The position numbers and the translations under genes are program-made. Shown here piece after piece: positions 45,044 through 56,021 of a stretch of DNA of 64,000 nucleotides. A model generated the notes under the pieces. It was not told the origin of the DNA. It did not search any database and was given only the letters and a program-made list of their open reading frames with translations. Position 1 is the first letter of the stretch; each line of letters opens with the position of its first letter. Location of the stretch: assembly GCA_023213315.1 (NCBI GenBank), contig JAKCPI010015263.1:1-64000 (forward strand). Direction: 5' to 3'. The DNA comes from Euborellia annulipes (lineage: Eukaryota > Arthropoda > Insecta > Dermaptera > Anisolabididae).

Positions 45044-46560
45044 TGTTAACGCTTCGAGACTAAGATTTCTCTTAGACTCCTTTAGATCAAATCTAGAGAT
45101 TTGAAATGACCGTGTATGTCGCCACCAAATAACTCCCGCTTAACATAAAAAGAGAAGGGGGGGGATCTTAATTCCTTTGGTTAATTAATTAACCTGGATG
45201 AAGCGAATTAATCTCCTCTCGGTTTTTTATTATGCACGAGTCTCAATCCCCTTCCACTTTGAAGGAATTATTTAGAATTAATATATATAATCTGCAGGCA
45301 AGGATCCCATCCACGAATGCCTTATTCTGACTTGGTTAAATATTTTAGACTTACCGCTAGTTAAAAGGAACTTGGGGTTGGTTTTAAAAAACAAATGAAG
45401 GTGCTAATTTATATATTTTAACAAGTTGATGAGATCATCAAACCGATTTATTAACAGAAAGGACAAAAAAACTCAACAATGATTCAGAACAACAAAATAG
45501 TTAGTTATAATAATATTATGATTGAAAATTAGATAAAGTAAAAAAAATAAAACAAAATGCAAAATAACAGAATGAGCTTTGAAAGAAAATAAATCTATTT
45601 TAAATATAATAAAGTATATTTAGAAATATAAATTTTAGAAAAACTATTTTTTATTTAGAGGAAATAAAAAATACCCTTCCTAAATGGTTAGATTAAACGA
45701 TTATTTAACTTTGTAAATAAACAGAAATATAGTTCTAGGGTTAAAACTAATTTTAAATGAACAGAAATAATTGGAACCTTTGGAATATTGAATTCCTATA
45801 AGAAAATATTTATGTACTCTCTTGAATTGAGTTAAACAGTATATTAAAATATTTAGTGCTTTAACATTAAATTGAAAAAAAATAATACCTTTTTTATATG
45901 GCTCTGTTTGATAATAATTCAAAATCTCCTTACTTGAGTTTTACAAAGATTTTACCATCAATTCTGATTGTTTCCTCTGGATAAATGTATAATAATGATC
46001 TTTTATTACATGGATCAATGTGGATTTCGAAAATCCAGTTTTTCAAAAAATATTTCAGACAGTGGCCTTTATCTGAAATAGAACCTTTCCAGATGTAAAA
46101 TATCTGAAGTTATTAAGATAACTCAATGTTAAAATTCACAAAGCAAGTTTTTTGCAGTATGCAAAATATCCGAAAACAAATGGCGATGGAAAAATATCAG
46201 CTCTCTAAGAGAATTAATAGATATTTTTAAATTAATTGGAACCAGATATAAATCTATTCCAATATTTCAATCGTCTGAAAATCAAGAGCGAATGAAAAAC
46301 CGGTGAATATAATAAATGTGCTTAATGAAAAAAACAAAGAGGAAAATTTTTGGACAACGAAAAGTTTCAAGTTATCTCTTTGAAAAATGGAGGAATACTG
46401 ATCCAAGATGGCGAGCGACGCTTTGGTCTTGAGATGCAAGCCACGAGTCGGAAAGTAGCAACTCATTTCGCTATGAAGGAAAATGAATTCGCAGCGCGCG
46501 AGATTTAAAACTCGTGCTTTAAAATCAATTAATTTTAAGAGGGTTTATTCGGCGTGAACA
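45044..46560 (-). repeat. 5' LTR of BEL/Pao element
   Basis: A partner of 38821-40333, with small differences such as the loss of 'gt' after 'cgagac' and a short insertion near 46366. Minus-strand frames inside (45701 and 46254) are not genes. Confidence 0.92.
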
Positions 46561-47111
46561 ATATCGTTTGAAAGAAAAAAGAGATGGGCATCGTCCAAGT
46601 AAAACTGCTACTTAAAATTACGATCATAAGTTGTGAAAAAAATGTGAAAAATAGTTTCTTTCCATAACAACAATATTAAATTTTGTTTGTTTTTTCTCTG
46701 CCCTGTAAAATTTCCTTGTTGTGAGTTAGCAGGTTTACTCTCTAAGGCGACGATATGTATTTTTTTTGTCGTTTTCATTGTTTTTTTTCTTTTTTACTTG
46801 AGGCTATATATAAAATCTATGTAAGCTCATACATATTTTCAAAAATATAATAAAAACTCTTAATAATTCGAATTGTTTTTCTTTCCTCTTGATAATTCAA
46901 ACTTCATTATAATTCGAAGTCTCGATAATTCGAATTTTTCTTGTAGTCCCTTAGATTTCGAATTATCGAGAGTCGACTGTATTTGAAAATTTTTTAACTT
47001 TGACTTCTTGTGACATCACAATTTTTAAGATCCCCCGGGCCCCCTATAACATTTTGTCACAAATCTGAGATGCCACCTTACTGTGTGACCTAATTTATGG
47101 ACGGACCCTTA
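46561..47111. other. Intergenic with a pogo/Tigger-type end
   Basis: At 46940-46982 the sequence 'tcgaattatcgagagtcgac' followed by 'tgta' is, in reverse complement, a CAGTCGACTCTCG terminus typical of Tigger/pogo transposons. 'gataattcgaa' also recurs in the preceding 130 bp. The left end is not visible, so it is a truncated copy. No gene. Confidence 0.5.
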
Positions 47112-47329
47112 GGGCCGGTTGTATGTCGCAAAGTAAATGCTTTTTACAAGTGACAAAGGGTAGATGGTAAATGGAGGGACTGGGATGGCCAATCAGATGA
47201 AAGTGCCTGTCATCTGATTGGTCATCCCACCCGGCACAAGGTGAATTTTAAGGTTTTACCCTTTGCCAACGTTTAAAAAGAGTTTATAAACTCTTTTTTG
47301 GTATACCAACCGACACATACAACTGGCTC
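47112..47329. mobile_element. PIF/Harbinger-like MITE
   Basis: 218 bp with inverted ends GGGCCGGTTGTATGT and ACATACAACTGGCTC, flanked by TTA on both sides (47109-47111 and 47330-47332), the target preferred by PIF/Harbinger. The centre holds a second palindrome (catctgattgg / ccaatcagatg). There is no coding capacity. Confidence 0.8.
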
Positions 47330-47941
47330 TTAGAGGTAACTGTTCAAGAACTCATTCAGCTTATTCAACGATTCGACATTTTTATTATTTTCTGCATTAT
47401 TGAGCCGGAAGAAAATTGATCAATTCACTTTTCTTGGAAATACAAACGTTTTTAAATAAGAACTATTGCTAGTAAAATAATTTCTTGGAATCACACTACA
47501 TCATATTAAATTTGTAAAAAAAATTGTTGGCATGCCAGGTCCATTCGCATTTTTATTTGAATTTGACCACCGGTCACGAACGATTTTCAAACACCTCAAT
47601 GTCTATTTCTTATTAAGGATCTAGAAATAATATAATTCAAATTTTCAATTCTCTGAGAGAATAATGGTTTTAGCCAAAATCAAGGAATGTGTATTTTTCG
47701 AAATTGAGATTTTTATGCTATCTAATGGAGTATGCCGACTAGTTTAAAGCCGAGATTTCTTTTAACGAGAGAAATAAACATGTCTTAAATGTGTTTTTCG
47801 GACTTAATTCACTGGCATTGTACTCCCAGGAACTGAGCATGTGCAGTTCTGCACTTTTAAATTTTTGAATAGGTATAAATTCGGATGCTTAGTTCCCCCA
47901 AGTGCAAGATTATCTTTGCTACGAAGCCATTTTGTTACGTG

Positions 47942-48267
47942 CAGTAAAACCTCGTTTATCCGGCCCTCATTTATCCGGACCTCCGGATTATCCGGATCGG
48001 ATTTGTAGACATTTTTATTTTAATAAATGTTCACATAGATAATAATTTTTAACTCTGATAGCAAGAATGTAATTATAATTTCACCAAAAATTAATTACAA
48101 TTCTATGTAATTTTGATATAAACATGTTTTTTTTATCGTAATAAATTCAAATTCGCTTATTTGAGGATTTGTTTTGTTTTTATTACCCATATATCCGGAT
48201 TATCCGGATTTTCGATTATCCGGTTTGCCTTTGGTCCCAGTTAGTCCGGATAAACGAGGTTCTACTG
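47942..48267. mobile_element. pogo/Tigger-like MITE
   Basis: About 326 bp with ends CAGTAAAACCTCGTTTATCC and its near reverse complement finishing in GAGGTTCTACTG. Internal 'atccggattatccgg' repeats are typical of this group. A TA follows on the right but the left flank reads TG, so the target duplication is damaged. Confidence 0.8.
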
Positions 48268-48682
48268 TATTCAAGTTTCACCATTAACTAAATTCAATAC
48301 GTCAAAAAAATATTTTTCCAATGTCGATTTCGTAAAATAGTAAGTTTATTCATTGTATTGTCCATTCATTGTCTCCCCTCAATACCCTTCATATATTTAA
48401 GTATAAATCATTTGGAAATAATTATATTTGAACTATATATTAGTCTAGTGTTTATAAATTAATTATAGTCTAGTGTTTATAAATCATCCCCTAGGCTAGG
48501 ACAATTATCCAATAAATTGGCTGTTTAAATTGTAATCAAGATTACTATTCAATAAACGAATATCAATTTAATACTTTCGATTTTAGTTTGTAAAGTTTTT
48601 CTTTAAATACCTCATATTTTCTTCTACTATTAATCGAAAAATAATTAATAGAATAAAAAATTGGCCATAATTTTGGTTTTTT

Positions 48683-48893
48683 TATTCCTAGGCATAAATC
48701 ACTTTTGGATCAATAAATACACATTTATAACTACATTCATCATCCTCATTATCATAAGGTCATTAGTCGAAAAACTGGGTTGTTGCAACTGTTGTTGAAT
48801 TTTAACTATTTCAATCGAATTATTTGCTTTTTTACTCTCAGGAGCATTTACATTGATAATATTTATTTTATTTTCAACTGGATAAGTCTTAAA
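48683..48893 (-). pseudogene. Possible degraded C-terminal exon, unidentified
   Basis: On the minus strand an open stretch begins near 48893 after an A/T-rich acceptor-like sequence. It reads KTYPVENKINIINVNAPESK and includes a glutamine-rich QQQLQQP segment. A one-base shift then gives YDNEDDECSYKCVFIDPKV and a stop. The acidic/cysteine end and the non-repeat nature suggest an old coding exon, but I recognise no family. Low confidence. Confidence 0.22.
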
Positions 48894-49154
48894 AAATAAT
48901 TATACAAATATATAGTAGTTTTTAAATATAAATGCAAAGGTTAGTACTTAATGAAAAACAAAGTATAATTTTTATATCTAAGCAAATTTTAATAACACGG
49001 AGTCCTGAGATTAATATGACTTCTTTCAAACCAACATTATGACAAAAATCACCTTACCAAAGAGCGGTTTGACCCAACAATGTTATACCTCTAACCAATA
49101 CCGAATAGAATAAATAATATATTTTAAAATTATATTTAACATATTATCTTGTTT

Positions 49155-49276
49155 TTTGTAGAACCTTCAAAACTGTGTCACAGTGTGTATGGGCCTCTGT
49201 AACATTAAAATCCTTCCATTTGAAAATCATACTTTCGACGAAAATTTTATTGATTGCTGTATAATAATTAGTTTAA
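49155..49276 (-). pseudogene. Possible exon upstream of the degraded one
   Basis: On the minus strand, after the acceptor-like 'attatacag', a frame reads INKIFVESMIFKWKDFNVTE followed by AHTHCDTVLK up to a potential GT donor. It lies about 260 bp from the next candidate exon on the same strand. The composition looks protein-like, but I cannot name the family. Confidence 0.22.
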
Positions 49277-49389
49277 TTCACAGAAAAACAACTACCAAAC
49301 CTTCTCAAGTGAATTATATTCAAAATCAGTTTTTATTTTTTTAATTTCTATAATTTCTAAAATTAAATTTCAAATGAAGAAGTTCTTGG

Positions 49390-49650
49390 AAGAATCGGAG
49401 AAAGAAGAACCTTGTGGAAGAGTCTGAAGAAGAGAAGAGGTCAGATGATGGGGCACACACTGAGACATGGGGGATTGCTTAGGGATATCTTGGAGGGGAG
49501 GTGGGAAAGAAAAGGGGAAGGGGAAGTCCCAGATTAGAATATTTCAACGAAATAATTGGGGATATGGGATGCCAGGCATTTAGAGAGGTCAAACAGCTGG
49601 CGGGGGACAGAGTCGAGTGGAGACGGATTGTTGCATCAAACCAGTCTTAG
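49390..49650 (+). pseudogene. LINE ORF2 C-terminal fragment (frameshifted)
   Basis: One frame reads LWKSLKKRRGQMMGHTLRHG and GLLRDILEG. A shift near 49510 continues as RGSPRLEYFNEI, MGCQAFREVKQLAGDR, WRRIVASNQS and a stop. 'GH.LRH..LL..I.EG....KR.RGRPR' with a tryptophan-containing tail is the usual C-terminal end of endonuclease-type LINE polymerases found in many invertebrates. It is 5'-truncated and dead. Confidence 0.7.
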
Positions 49651-49659
49651 GACTGTATA

Positions 49660-51348
49660 CTCAATGATGATGTTGAAATTAATCTTTTTTTATCTTTCTC
49701 TTGATTTAGATCTCCAAGATTTGAGAAATCAAGATTTTGCAACACAATGTGAATTCCTCTAATTTGAAGGTTCTTAATAGAGAAAAAAAACTAATAATTT
49801 TAGAAAAAAATATAAGTTAAAAAAAATAAAAACTCAACCAATAAAAGATTAGAGACTGCAAAAATTTATCAAGATTTTTTTTTTTGCAAAAGAATTATTA
49901 TTTTTAAATATTAGTATTATAGTTATTTTCTCCAAGACACTTTATAAGAGGATTTTCGAAATTTCTAAAAATATTTCCATTTAAAATTTAATGATTTATA
50001 AAGATGGGACGTTTTTTCTGGAAATGTCTTAAAGGTCTAAAAAACTTTTTGCTGATTGTTTTATAAAACAATTACATGTAGGTATATTATACAATGATAC
50101 ATATACAATATAAATCGACAAGGTTGGCTTGGAAAACTAAAAGCTACCGAGAAAAGCCAATCGAGCGACCCCTCAAGCGACTTTTGACAAAAGGATATTC
50201 ACTGGACCCGCCCACTAGTTCTCCTGGAACTCACTATGGCCAGGGCAAGCCTGTACCTAGAAACCTTTAAAATTGAGTTTTCTTTAAAGTATGTTAATAT
50301 TAATCAATAAACCCCCAAAGTTTTAATAAGAACTGGCTTTTGTAATCCATATTATTTAATCAATTTTCCTTTCTATAAACCGATAACTTATTCCTAATAG
50401 AATAAAACAGAAGGAAAACTTCTATCGATATTTGAAGAGTGTATAAAATTCTTTGAGGCTGAAAATTTATTCTGAACATGTCCAGCAATAAAATATAAAA
50501 ACTTATCGAAGTTTAATTTTTTTTTCTTTTGATTGAGGGATTTTGATTCGTCGTCTGGACTCTTCTTTCATGGGCTTAAAAATTCTCTCAAAGAACGTTT
50601 AACTAGATTAAACCAAGAGGAATTCTTTTAAGCCCTGATAATAAATCTCCCGTCGCTCGTTTATTCTGATTAAGAGTAAAAAAACAAAAAAACATTAAAA
50701 AAAAACAAAAAAAAAAAAAAACAGTGGGGCTTTCTTTGAGAGGCGATAACGCATATTAGCCAAAAGGATGAAATGTCTCTTTTGTTGGTTCGTTCGGTTC
50801 TTGAAATTCGTCTTAATCGCACTCTGGACAGATGACAGGATTTATGGAAGAACAAGGGGCATCAACTCGAGGAAAAATGATTACGACTCGAGATAATGAA
50901 GAACCGCTCAATAGCTGATCGATTAATCACCGAAAAAGAAGCCTTGTTCTTAATCGGACTTAATTCAGCTTGCCTAAGATGGAATCGAATTAGAAGGAAA
51001 AATAAGAGTCCGAGATAAAGAACCTCCCTCTCCCCCTGCCTACCACTAAAGAGCATATCCGGGATCTAAAAAATGTGGGAATTTATATCTTAAGCTATTT
51101 TGCTATCTTTTTTAGAATCAGTCCATTTGATTAACATACTACAAGGGTGAAGAAAGCGGACCTGGGTTACAGAGTAACATTCATATTATGCAGTTTCTTA
51201 CTATTTTAAAAAGAACTTATACTTTTAGGTATATCGATGGGGTTCCGATAGGTTCCCAGGACCTAAAATACAAAAGCCGGGCTGGGTACTGTATTAGGCC
51301 GGACATTTTGCCCTAAAAACCTGATATATCTTTTTTAAAAGCCAAACA
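49660..51348. other. Intergenic, nothing recognised
   Basis: AT-rich at both ends. The parts 50100-50260 and 50640-51060 are less AT-rich and may be old element sequence, but I see no terminal repeats, splice pattern or protein motif. Minus frames at 50670 and 50862 have no family features. Confidence 0.4.
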
Positions 51349-51521
51349 TGTGATATATCAGTTCATATTACACCCAAAAGAGGGCAGCCCTGGCTGCCTG
51401 ATAAAAGATTGTCATTGATAAGCTCAGTATTAAACATAACCTCAACAAGGAAACCTTTATAAAATTATTGCAATAAACACATCTATATAAATATTAAATA
51501 TTGTTTTATTTAAATAACACA
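51349..51521 (+). repeat. 5' LTR of gypsy element
   Basis: 173 bp, from TGTGATATATCAG to AAATAACACA. It is followed immediately by the primer-binding site TGGTGTCAGGTG (51522-51533). It matches 55717-55890 with about four differences, so the insertion is recent. Confidence 0.92.
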
Positions 51522-51555
51522 TGGTGTCAGGTGAAAAAACCGAAATCGAACAAAA

Positions 51556-54500
51556 ATGGAAAATACGCAATTCAGACTAAAACCAATCATCTTCGATAAA
51601 ACCTTGCCTCAAATATGGATAAAATGGAAAGGAATGTTTCTTCTGAACATGAAGGCAACTGGAAAATCAAAATCCAAAGATGAAGATATGAAAATTGCCA
51701 TTCTTCTGACTCATATGGGGGAAGATGCTGTTGATGTCTTCAATACGTTCTCAGAAGAAAAGGATACGTTGGAAAAAACTATACTACTATTCGATAAGTA
51801 TTGCATTCCAAACATTAATTATGCCATAGAAACATATAAATTCAATAGGTTGAAACACAATTCTGGTCAATCCTTTGAAACTTATTTAACTGAATTAAAA
51901 TCTCAAGCTGCAAAATGTAATTTTATTTGTTCTGGTCCCACGTGTAAAAAATCATATTCTGAAAGAATGATTAAAGACCATATCATTGCTAATATCAACG
52001 ATAAAGAAGTCCAACAAACATTATTAAAAGAGACCAAGGAACTTTCTTTGGAAGATATATTTCAAACATGCAAAGCTGCTGAGTTAGCTAAACAATACAG
52101 AGAAGATTTATTCAACATTAATGATAATAATGAATGTGATAATAAGGAGGTTAATTATACTAGAACTAAACAAATAAATAATAATCGATTTAAACCAAAA
52201 AATTTAACAAAATTTAAAAGAGATGATAGAAATGTTAAAATGGAAAATTATAATAATACGATGGATACTTTTAATAATGATAAACTATACAATTGCAAAA
52301 AATGTGGAACAAAGCACAAAAGAATGGCATGCCCGGCATATGGGCGGAGATGCAGTTTTTGTAACAAATTAAATCACTTTAAAAAATGGTGTTTTCATTT
52401 AAAAAACAGCCAAAATGTAAACGAAATCGAAAATTCTTCATCATCTGAATCAGTAGATTTTGAATGTGATAGTGTTGAAAGGGTAATAGACTATAATACC
52501 TTTTCTATTAATAAAAATAAAAATGAAGATTTGTGGAAAGAATCTATATCTATTAATAAAATTCCTATTAAATTTAAACTCGACACTGCCAGTGATGTTA
52601 ATATTTTACCATTAAAAATATTTAATAAACTAAAAATTAACAAATCTAAAATTATTAAGACTAAAATACGTATCAAATCATACGGAGGCTTTACAACCAA
52701 ACCTATTGGTGAAATGAACTTAAAATGTTCATACAAAAATAAAAATAAAAATCTTGATTTTATTATAGTAGAGAATGACTCATCACCAATACTTGGAGCT
52801 GATTCATGTGTAGAATTCGGTTTTCTAAAAAGGCTTTATACGCTTAGTGATAACAAAAAGGTTTTTAATGAAAATACTATTAAAAATGAAACCGAATATA
52901 ATAATGATAATCAAATTAATACTGATGATAACACCGTAAAAATTGAAAATAAAAAATTTGAAAGTTCTCCTATAAATAATGATAATAAATTAAAATTTAA
53001 TTTTAAAAATGAACAAGGAAATGACTTTATTGAAAAAAATAATGATTTATTTTCTGGCATTGGAAAACTTCCATTTAAATTAAAAATTAATTTAAGGGAC
53101 GATGCAATTCCAGTTGTAAGACCAGCACGTCGCTTACCTGAAATTCTAAAGAAAAAGTTAAAAATAGAAATCGATCGGTTATTAAAGTTAGATATAATTC
53201 AAAAAATGGATGAGCCAACAGAATGGGTTCATGACATTGTAATAATAGAAAAAAAGGATGGAGCCGTTCGACTTTGTTTAAATCCAATTCCTTTAAACAA
53301 ATATCTAAAACGAGAACATTTTAGCATCCCAACTCAAGAAGAGCTAACTGCCAACCTAGGAGGAAAACAAATTTTTACCGTTTTAGATATGAAAGAAGGA
53401 TTTCATCAGATCGAACTTGAAGAAAATTCCGTTAAATTATGTACAATGAATACACCATTTGGGCGATTCTCTTATAAAAGAATGCCATATGGGTTATCTA
53501 GTTTCCCTGAAATTTTTCATAGGGAAAATACTAAAATATTTGGCGATCTAGAAGGTGTCCAAGTCCTCTTCGATGACCTGATAATAACTGGATCCAATGA
53601 GAAGGAACATGATAAAAATTTAGAAGCTGTGGTACAGCGCGCTCGAAATTTTAATGTGAAATTTAATAAAACTAAATTACAATATAAACTTGGAGAAGTA
53701 CATTTTATGGGACTTATTTTTTCTTCACAAGGAATAAAAGCAGACCCTGCAAAAATCAAAGCAATTAAAGAAATTAAAGCTCCTACTTGTGTAAAAGAAA
53801 TACAAAGCTTTATAGGGGCCGTAAATTTTATTAATAAATTTATACCTGATTTTTCAAAGAACACTGCTCCACTAAGAGAGCTACTTAAAAAACGAACACC
53901 TTGGAAATGGACATCCAAACAACAAGATGCTTTTGAAAATATAAAACAACTGGTAACTAATTCTCCAACATTAAAAATCTTCGCTCCTAACGAAGAAGTC
54001 ACCATTCAATGTGATGCAAGTAAAGATGGATTAGGCTGTTGCTTGTTGCAAAATGGTCAACCAGTCGCATTTGCTTCTCGTAGTCTAAATAACGCAGAAG
54101 TCAGATATAGTCAAATAGAAAAAGAAATGCTTAGTATCTGTTTTTCTATTAACAGGTGTCACAATTATATATACGGCCATGACAACGTAACGATTCACAC
54201 AGATCATAAACCCCTTTTAAAAATAGTTAAAAATGATATATACAAAAATTCAGCTAGATTACAAAGAATGCAATTAAAAATTTTAAAATACGATTTTACT
54301 CTGAAGTATATTCCAGGCTCTCAAATGTATATAGCCGACATGTTGTCAAGATGCCACCTTAAAGAAGACGGACCTGAAGATGTCGACATGACAAAAATCG
54401 TCCACACTATATCGCTAGAAGAATATTTACCTATACCTAAGGAAGATCTCGACATTTTAATAAATGCCACAGCTAATGATGCATTATTTATTAGCCTAAA

Positions 54501-55674
54501 AGAACACATCAATGAAGGTTGGATTGGGGCAAACAGGAAATTATTACCTCCCGATTTAAAAGTCTACTATGATTTAAGAGATGAACTGTTCGTAAAAGAT
54601 GAACTAATTTTCTATGATGCCAGAATAGTAATTCCAGATATTTTAAGAAAAAGAATGATTGAAAAAATACATTCTCAAGCACATCTCGGAATAAATAAAA
54701 CTGTCTCAAGAATCCGAACAATAATGTATTGGCCAAGAATGGCTACTGAAATTGCTGATTATATAGGAAAATGTTCCGTGTGCCAAACATTCCAGAACAA
54801 TAATACAAAAGAGCCTCTCATTCCATCAGATATTCCTCTATACCCGTTTCAAAAAATTGGTATGGATATTGGCGAATATAAAAATAAAACATTTTTAGCA
54901 GTCGAAGACTATTATTCAAGATGGCTGGAAATTATAAATATTCAAAACAAATCCGCCCCAGAAATAATTAAAAAACTAAAAATTCTTTTTAGCAACTTCG
55001 GCATCCCAGAAATCATCCGATGTGATAATAACCCTTTTAATAGTGAAGAAATGAAAAAGTTTGCTATTTCATGGGGATTTCAAATAAAAACATCAAGTCC
55101 CTATTACCCAAGATCAAACGGACTATCAGAAAAGGGAGTGGGTATTGCAAAAAACTTGATAAAAAAATCAATCAACTCAGGAGGAGACATCCACAGCGCT
55201 TTGTTAGAATATAGAGCTACTCCATTAACCGGTCTCAAGTATTCGCCAAGCCAACTCCTAATGGGACGTCTGCTAAGAACGAAGATCCCGACGAGCGCTG
55301 AACTACTTCTTCCCTCTACACCAGATGAAGACCTGAGAACCAGGATGGAGGAATTAAAAATAAAAAGTAAGGTCTTTCATGATAGGACTTCTAAAAAGAA
55401 AGAAGAGTTCAAAATGAATGACCCAATATATATAAAAGACAAAGACTTATGGATAGAAGGTCACATCATTAAAACCCTTCCTGAACCAAGATCTTATCTA
55501 GTTAAAGATAAAAATGGGAACAAGCTTAGGAGGAACTCTATACATCTTAGAAGAAGAAGAACTCAAGATTTGTCTCCACAAAAACGCAGCCCACCTGAGA
55601 GAACGGACACGGCGCCCAGACCAGAAGAAGGCCAGATGAAGACCCGTTCTGGAAAAACCTTAAGACCTAAATAA
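51556..55674 (+). CDS. Gypsy Gag-Pol polyprotein
   Basis: 1372 codons, uninterrupted. Gag covers about residues 1-240. The zinc knuckles CKKCGTKHKRMAC and CSFCNKLNHFKKWC lie near 247-279. The aspartic protease is at about 340-420 with LDTASDVNILP. Reverse transcriptase is at 520-730, with the first catalytic D in TVLDMKEGFHQIEL, MPYGLSS and the active site VLFDDLI. RNase H is at about 815-935 (QCDASKDGLG, HTDHKPL, ADMLSR). The integrase zinc finger HSQAH...CSVC is near 1039-1076. The integrase core runs 1100-1250 with D in GMDIGEY, D in RCDNNPF and E in SNGLSEKG, followed by a basic C-terminal tail. All catalytic acids appear present. The residue before the DD pair is phenylalanine and the usual Y/F position is leucine, a mild deviation. 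The start is the first ATG 20 bases after the primer site. Confidence 0.93.
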   Translation: MENTQFRLKPIIFDKTLPQIWIKWKGMFLLNMKATGKSKSKDEDMKIAILLTHMGEDAVDVFNTFSEEKDTLEKTILLFDKYCIPNINYAIETYKFNRLKHNSGQSFETYLTELKSQAAKCNFICSGPTCKKSYSERMIKDHIIANINDKEVQQTLLKETKELSLEDIFQTCKAAELAKQYREDLFNINDNNECDNKEVNYTRTKQINNNRFKPKNLTKFKRDDRNVKMENYNNTMDTFNNDKLYNCKKCGTKHKRMACPAYGRRCSFCNKLNHFKKWCFHLKNSQNVNEIENSSSSESVDFECDSVERVIDYNTFSINKNKNEDLWKESISINKIPIKFKLDTASDVNILPLKIFNKLKINKSKIIKTKIRIKSYGGFTTKPIGEMNLKCSYKNKNKNLDFIIVENDSSPILGADSCVEFGFLKRLYTLSDNKKVFNENTIKNETEYNNDNQINTDDNTVKIENKKFESSPINNDNKLKFNFKNEQGNDFIEKNNDLFSGIGKLPFKLKINLRDDAIPVVRPARRLPEILKKKLKIEIDRLLKLDIIQKMDEPTEWVHDIVIIEKKDGAVRLCLNPIPLNKYLKREHFSIPTQEELTANLGGKQIFTVLDMKEGFHQIELEENSVKLCTMNTPFGRFSYKRMPYGLSSFPEIFHRENTKIFGDLEGVQVLFDDLIITGSNEKEHDKNLEAVVQRARNFNVKFNKTKLQYKLGEVHFMGLIFSSQGIKADPAKIKAIKEIKAPTCVKEIQSFIGAVNFINKFIPDFSKNTAPLRELLKKRTPWKWTSKQQDAFENIKQLVTNSPTLKIFAPNEEVTIQCDASKDGLGCCLLQNGQPVAFASRSLNNAEVRYSQIEKEMLSICFSINRCHNYIYGHDNVTIHTDHKPLLKIVKNDIYKNSARLQRMQLKILKYDFTLKYIPGSQMYIADMLSRCHLKEDGPEDVDMTKIVHTISLEEYLPIPKEDLDILINATANDALFISLKEHINEGWIGANRKLLPPDLKVYYDLRDELFVKDELIFYDARIVIPDILRKRMIEKIHSQAHLGINKTVSRIRTIMYWPRMATEIADYIGKCSVCQTFQNNNTKEPLIPSDIPLYPFQKIGMDIGEYKNKTFLAVEDYYSRWLEIINIQNKSAPEIIKKLKILFSNFGIPEIIRCDNNPFNSEEMKKFAISWGFQIKTSSPYYPRSNGLSEKGVGIAKNLIKKSINSGGDIHSALLEYRATPLTGLKYSPSQLLMGRLLRTKIPTSAELLLPSTPDEDLRTRMEELKIKSKVFHDRTSKKKEEFKMNDPIYIKDKDLWIEGHIIKTLPEPRSYLVKDKNGNKLRRNSIHLRRRRTQDLSPQKRSPPERTDTAPRPEEGQMKTRSGKTLRPK

Positions 55675-55716
55675 ACTGTATATATTTGTACCAAAATATT
55701 ATACTCAAAAGGAAGG

Positions 55717-55890
55717 TGTGATATATCAGTTCATATTACACCCAAAAGAGGGCAGCCCTGGCTGCCTGATAAAAGATTGTCATTGATAAGCTCAGTATTA
55801 AATGTAACCTCAACAAGAGAAACCTTTATAAAATTATTGCAATAAACACATCTATATAAATATTAAATATTGTTTTATTTAAATAACACA
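55717..55890 (+). repeat. 3' LTR of gypsy element
   Basis: 174 bp, a partner of 51349-51521. The differences lie mainly around 'taaatgtaacctcaacaaga'. Confidence 0.92.
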
Positions 55891-55979
55891 ATATGAATAC
55901 TCAAAATTAAAACATATTTACATCAAAAATCATACATTAAAATAATTTTTCTCCGCGTTTCAAACATGAAAAAAAATTA

Positions 55980-56021
<42 letters not shown>

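Larger units (their letters stand above)
38821..46560 (-). mobile_element. BEL/Pao LTR retrotransposon lacking the RT domain
   Basis: Long LTRs of about 1.5 kb flank a single long minus-strand ORF. A 5-bp target duplication ATATC lies at 38816-38820 and 46561-46565. The LTRs differ at few positions, so the insertion is fairly young. The internal region keeps gag-like, zinc-knuckle, protease, RNase H-like and integrase parts but no reverse transcriptase palm, so it can only have moved with help in trans. Confidence 0.9.
51349..55890 (+). mobile_element. Ty3/gypsy LTR retrotransposon, structurally complete
   Basis: Short LTRs of 173-174 bp, a primer-binding site, one long Gag-Pol ORF and a polypurine tract (caaaaggaagg, about 55706-55716) before the 3' LTR. 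Short LTRs and a single fused ORF without an envelope gene fit the Mag/K02A2.6 group. A clean target duplication is not visible: the outer flanks are acatg and atatg if the LTR is taken to start two bases later, and do not match otherwise. Confidence 0.9.

Noticed and set aside
50670..51056. Minus-strand ORFs of 61 and 64 codons
   Set aside because: They start beside A-runs, have no domain and no matching splice or poly-A context.
53517..54005. 162-codon minus-strand ORF
   Set aside because: It is antisense to the reverse transcriptase/RNase H part of the gypsy ORF, has no family features, and is a shadow of constrained coding sequence.
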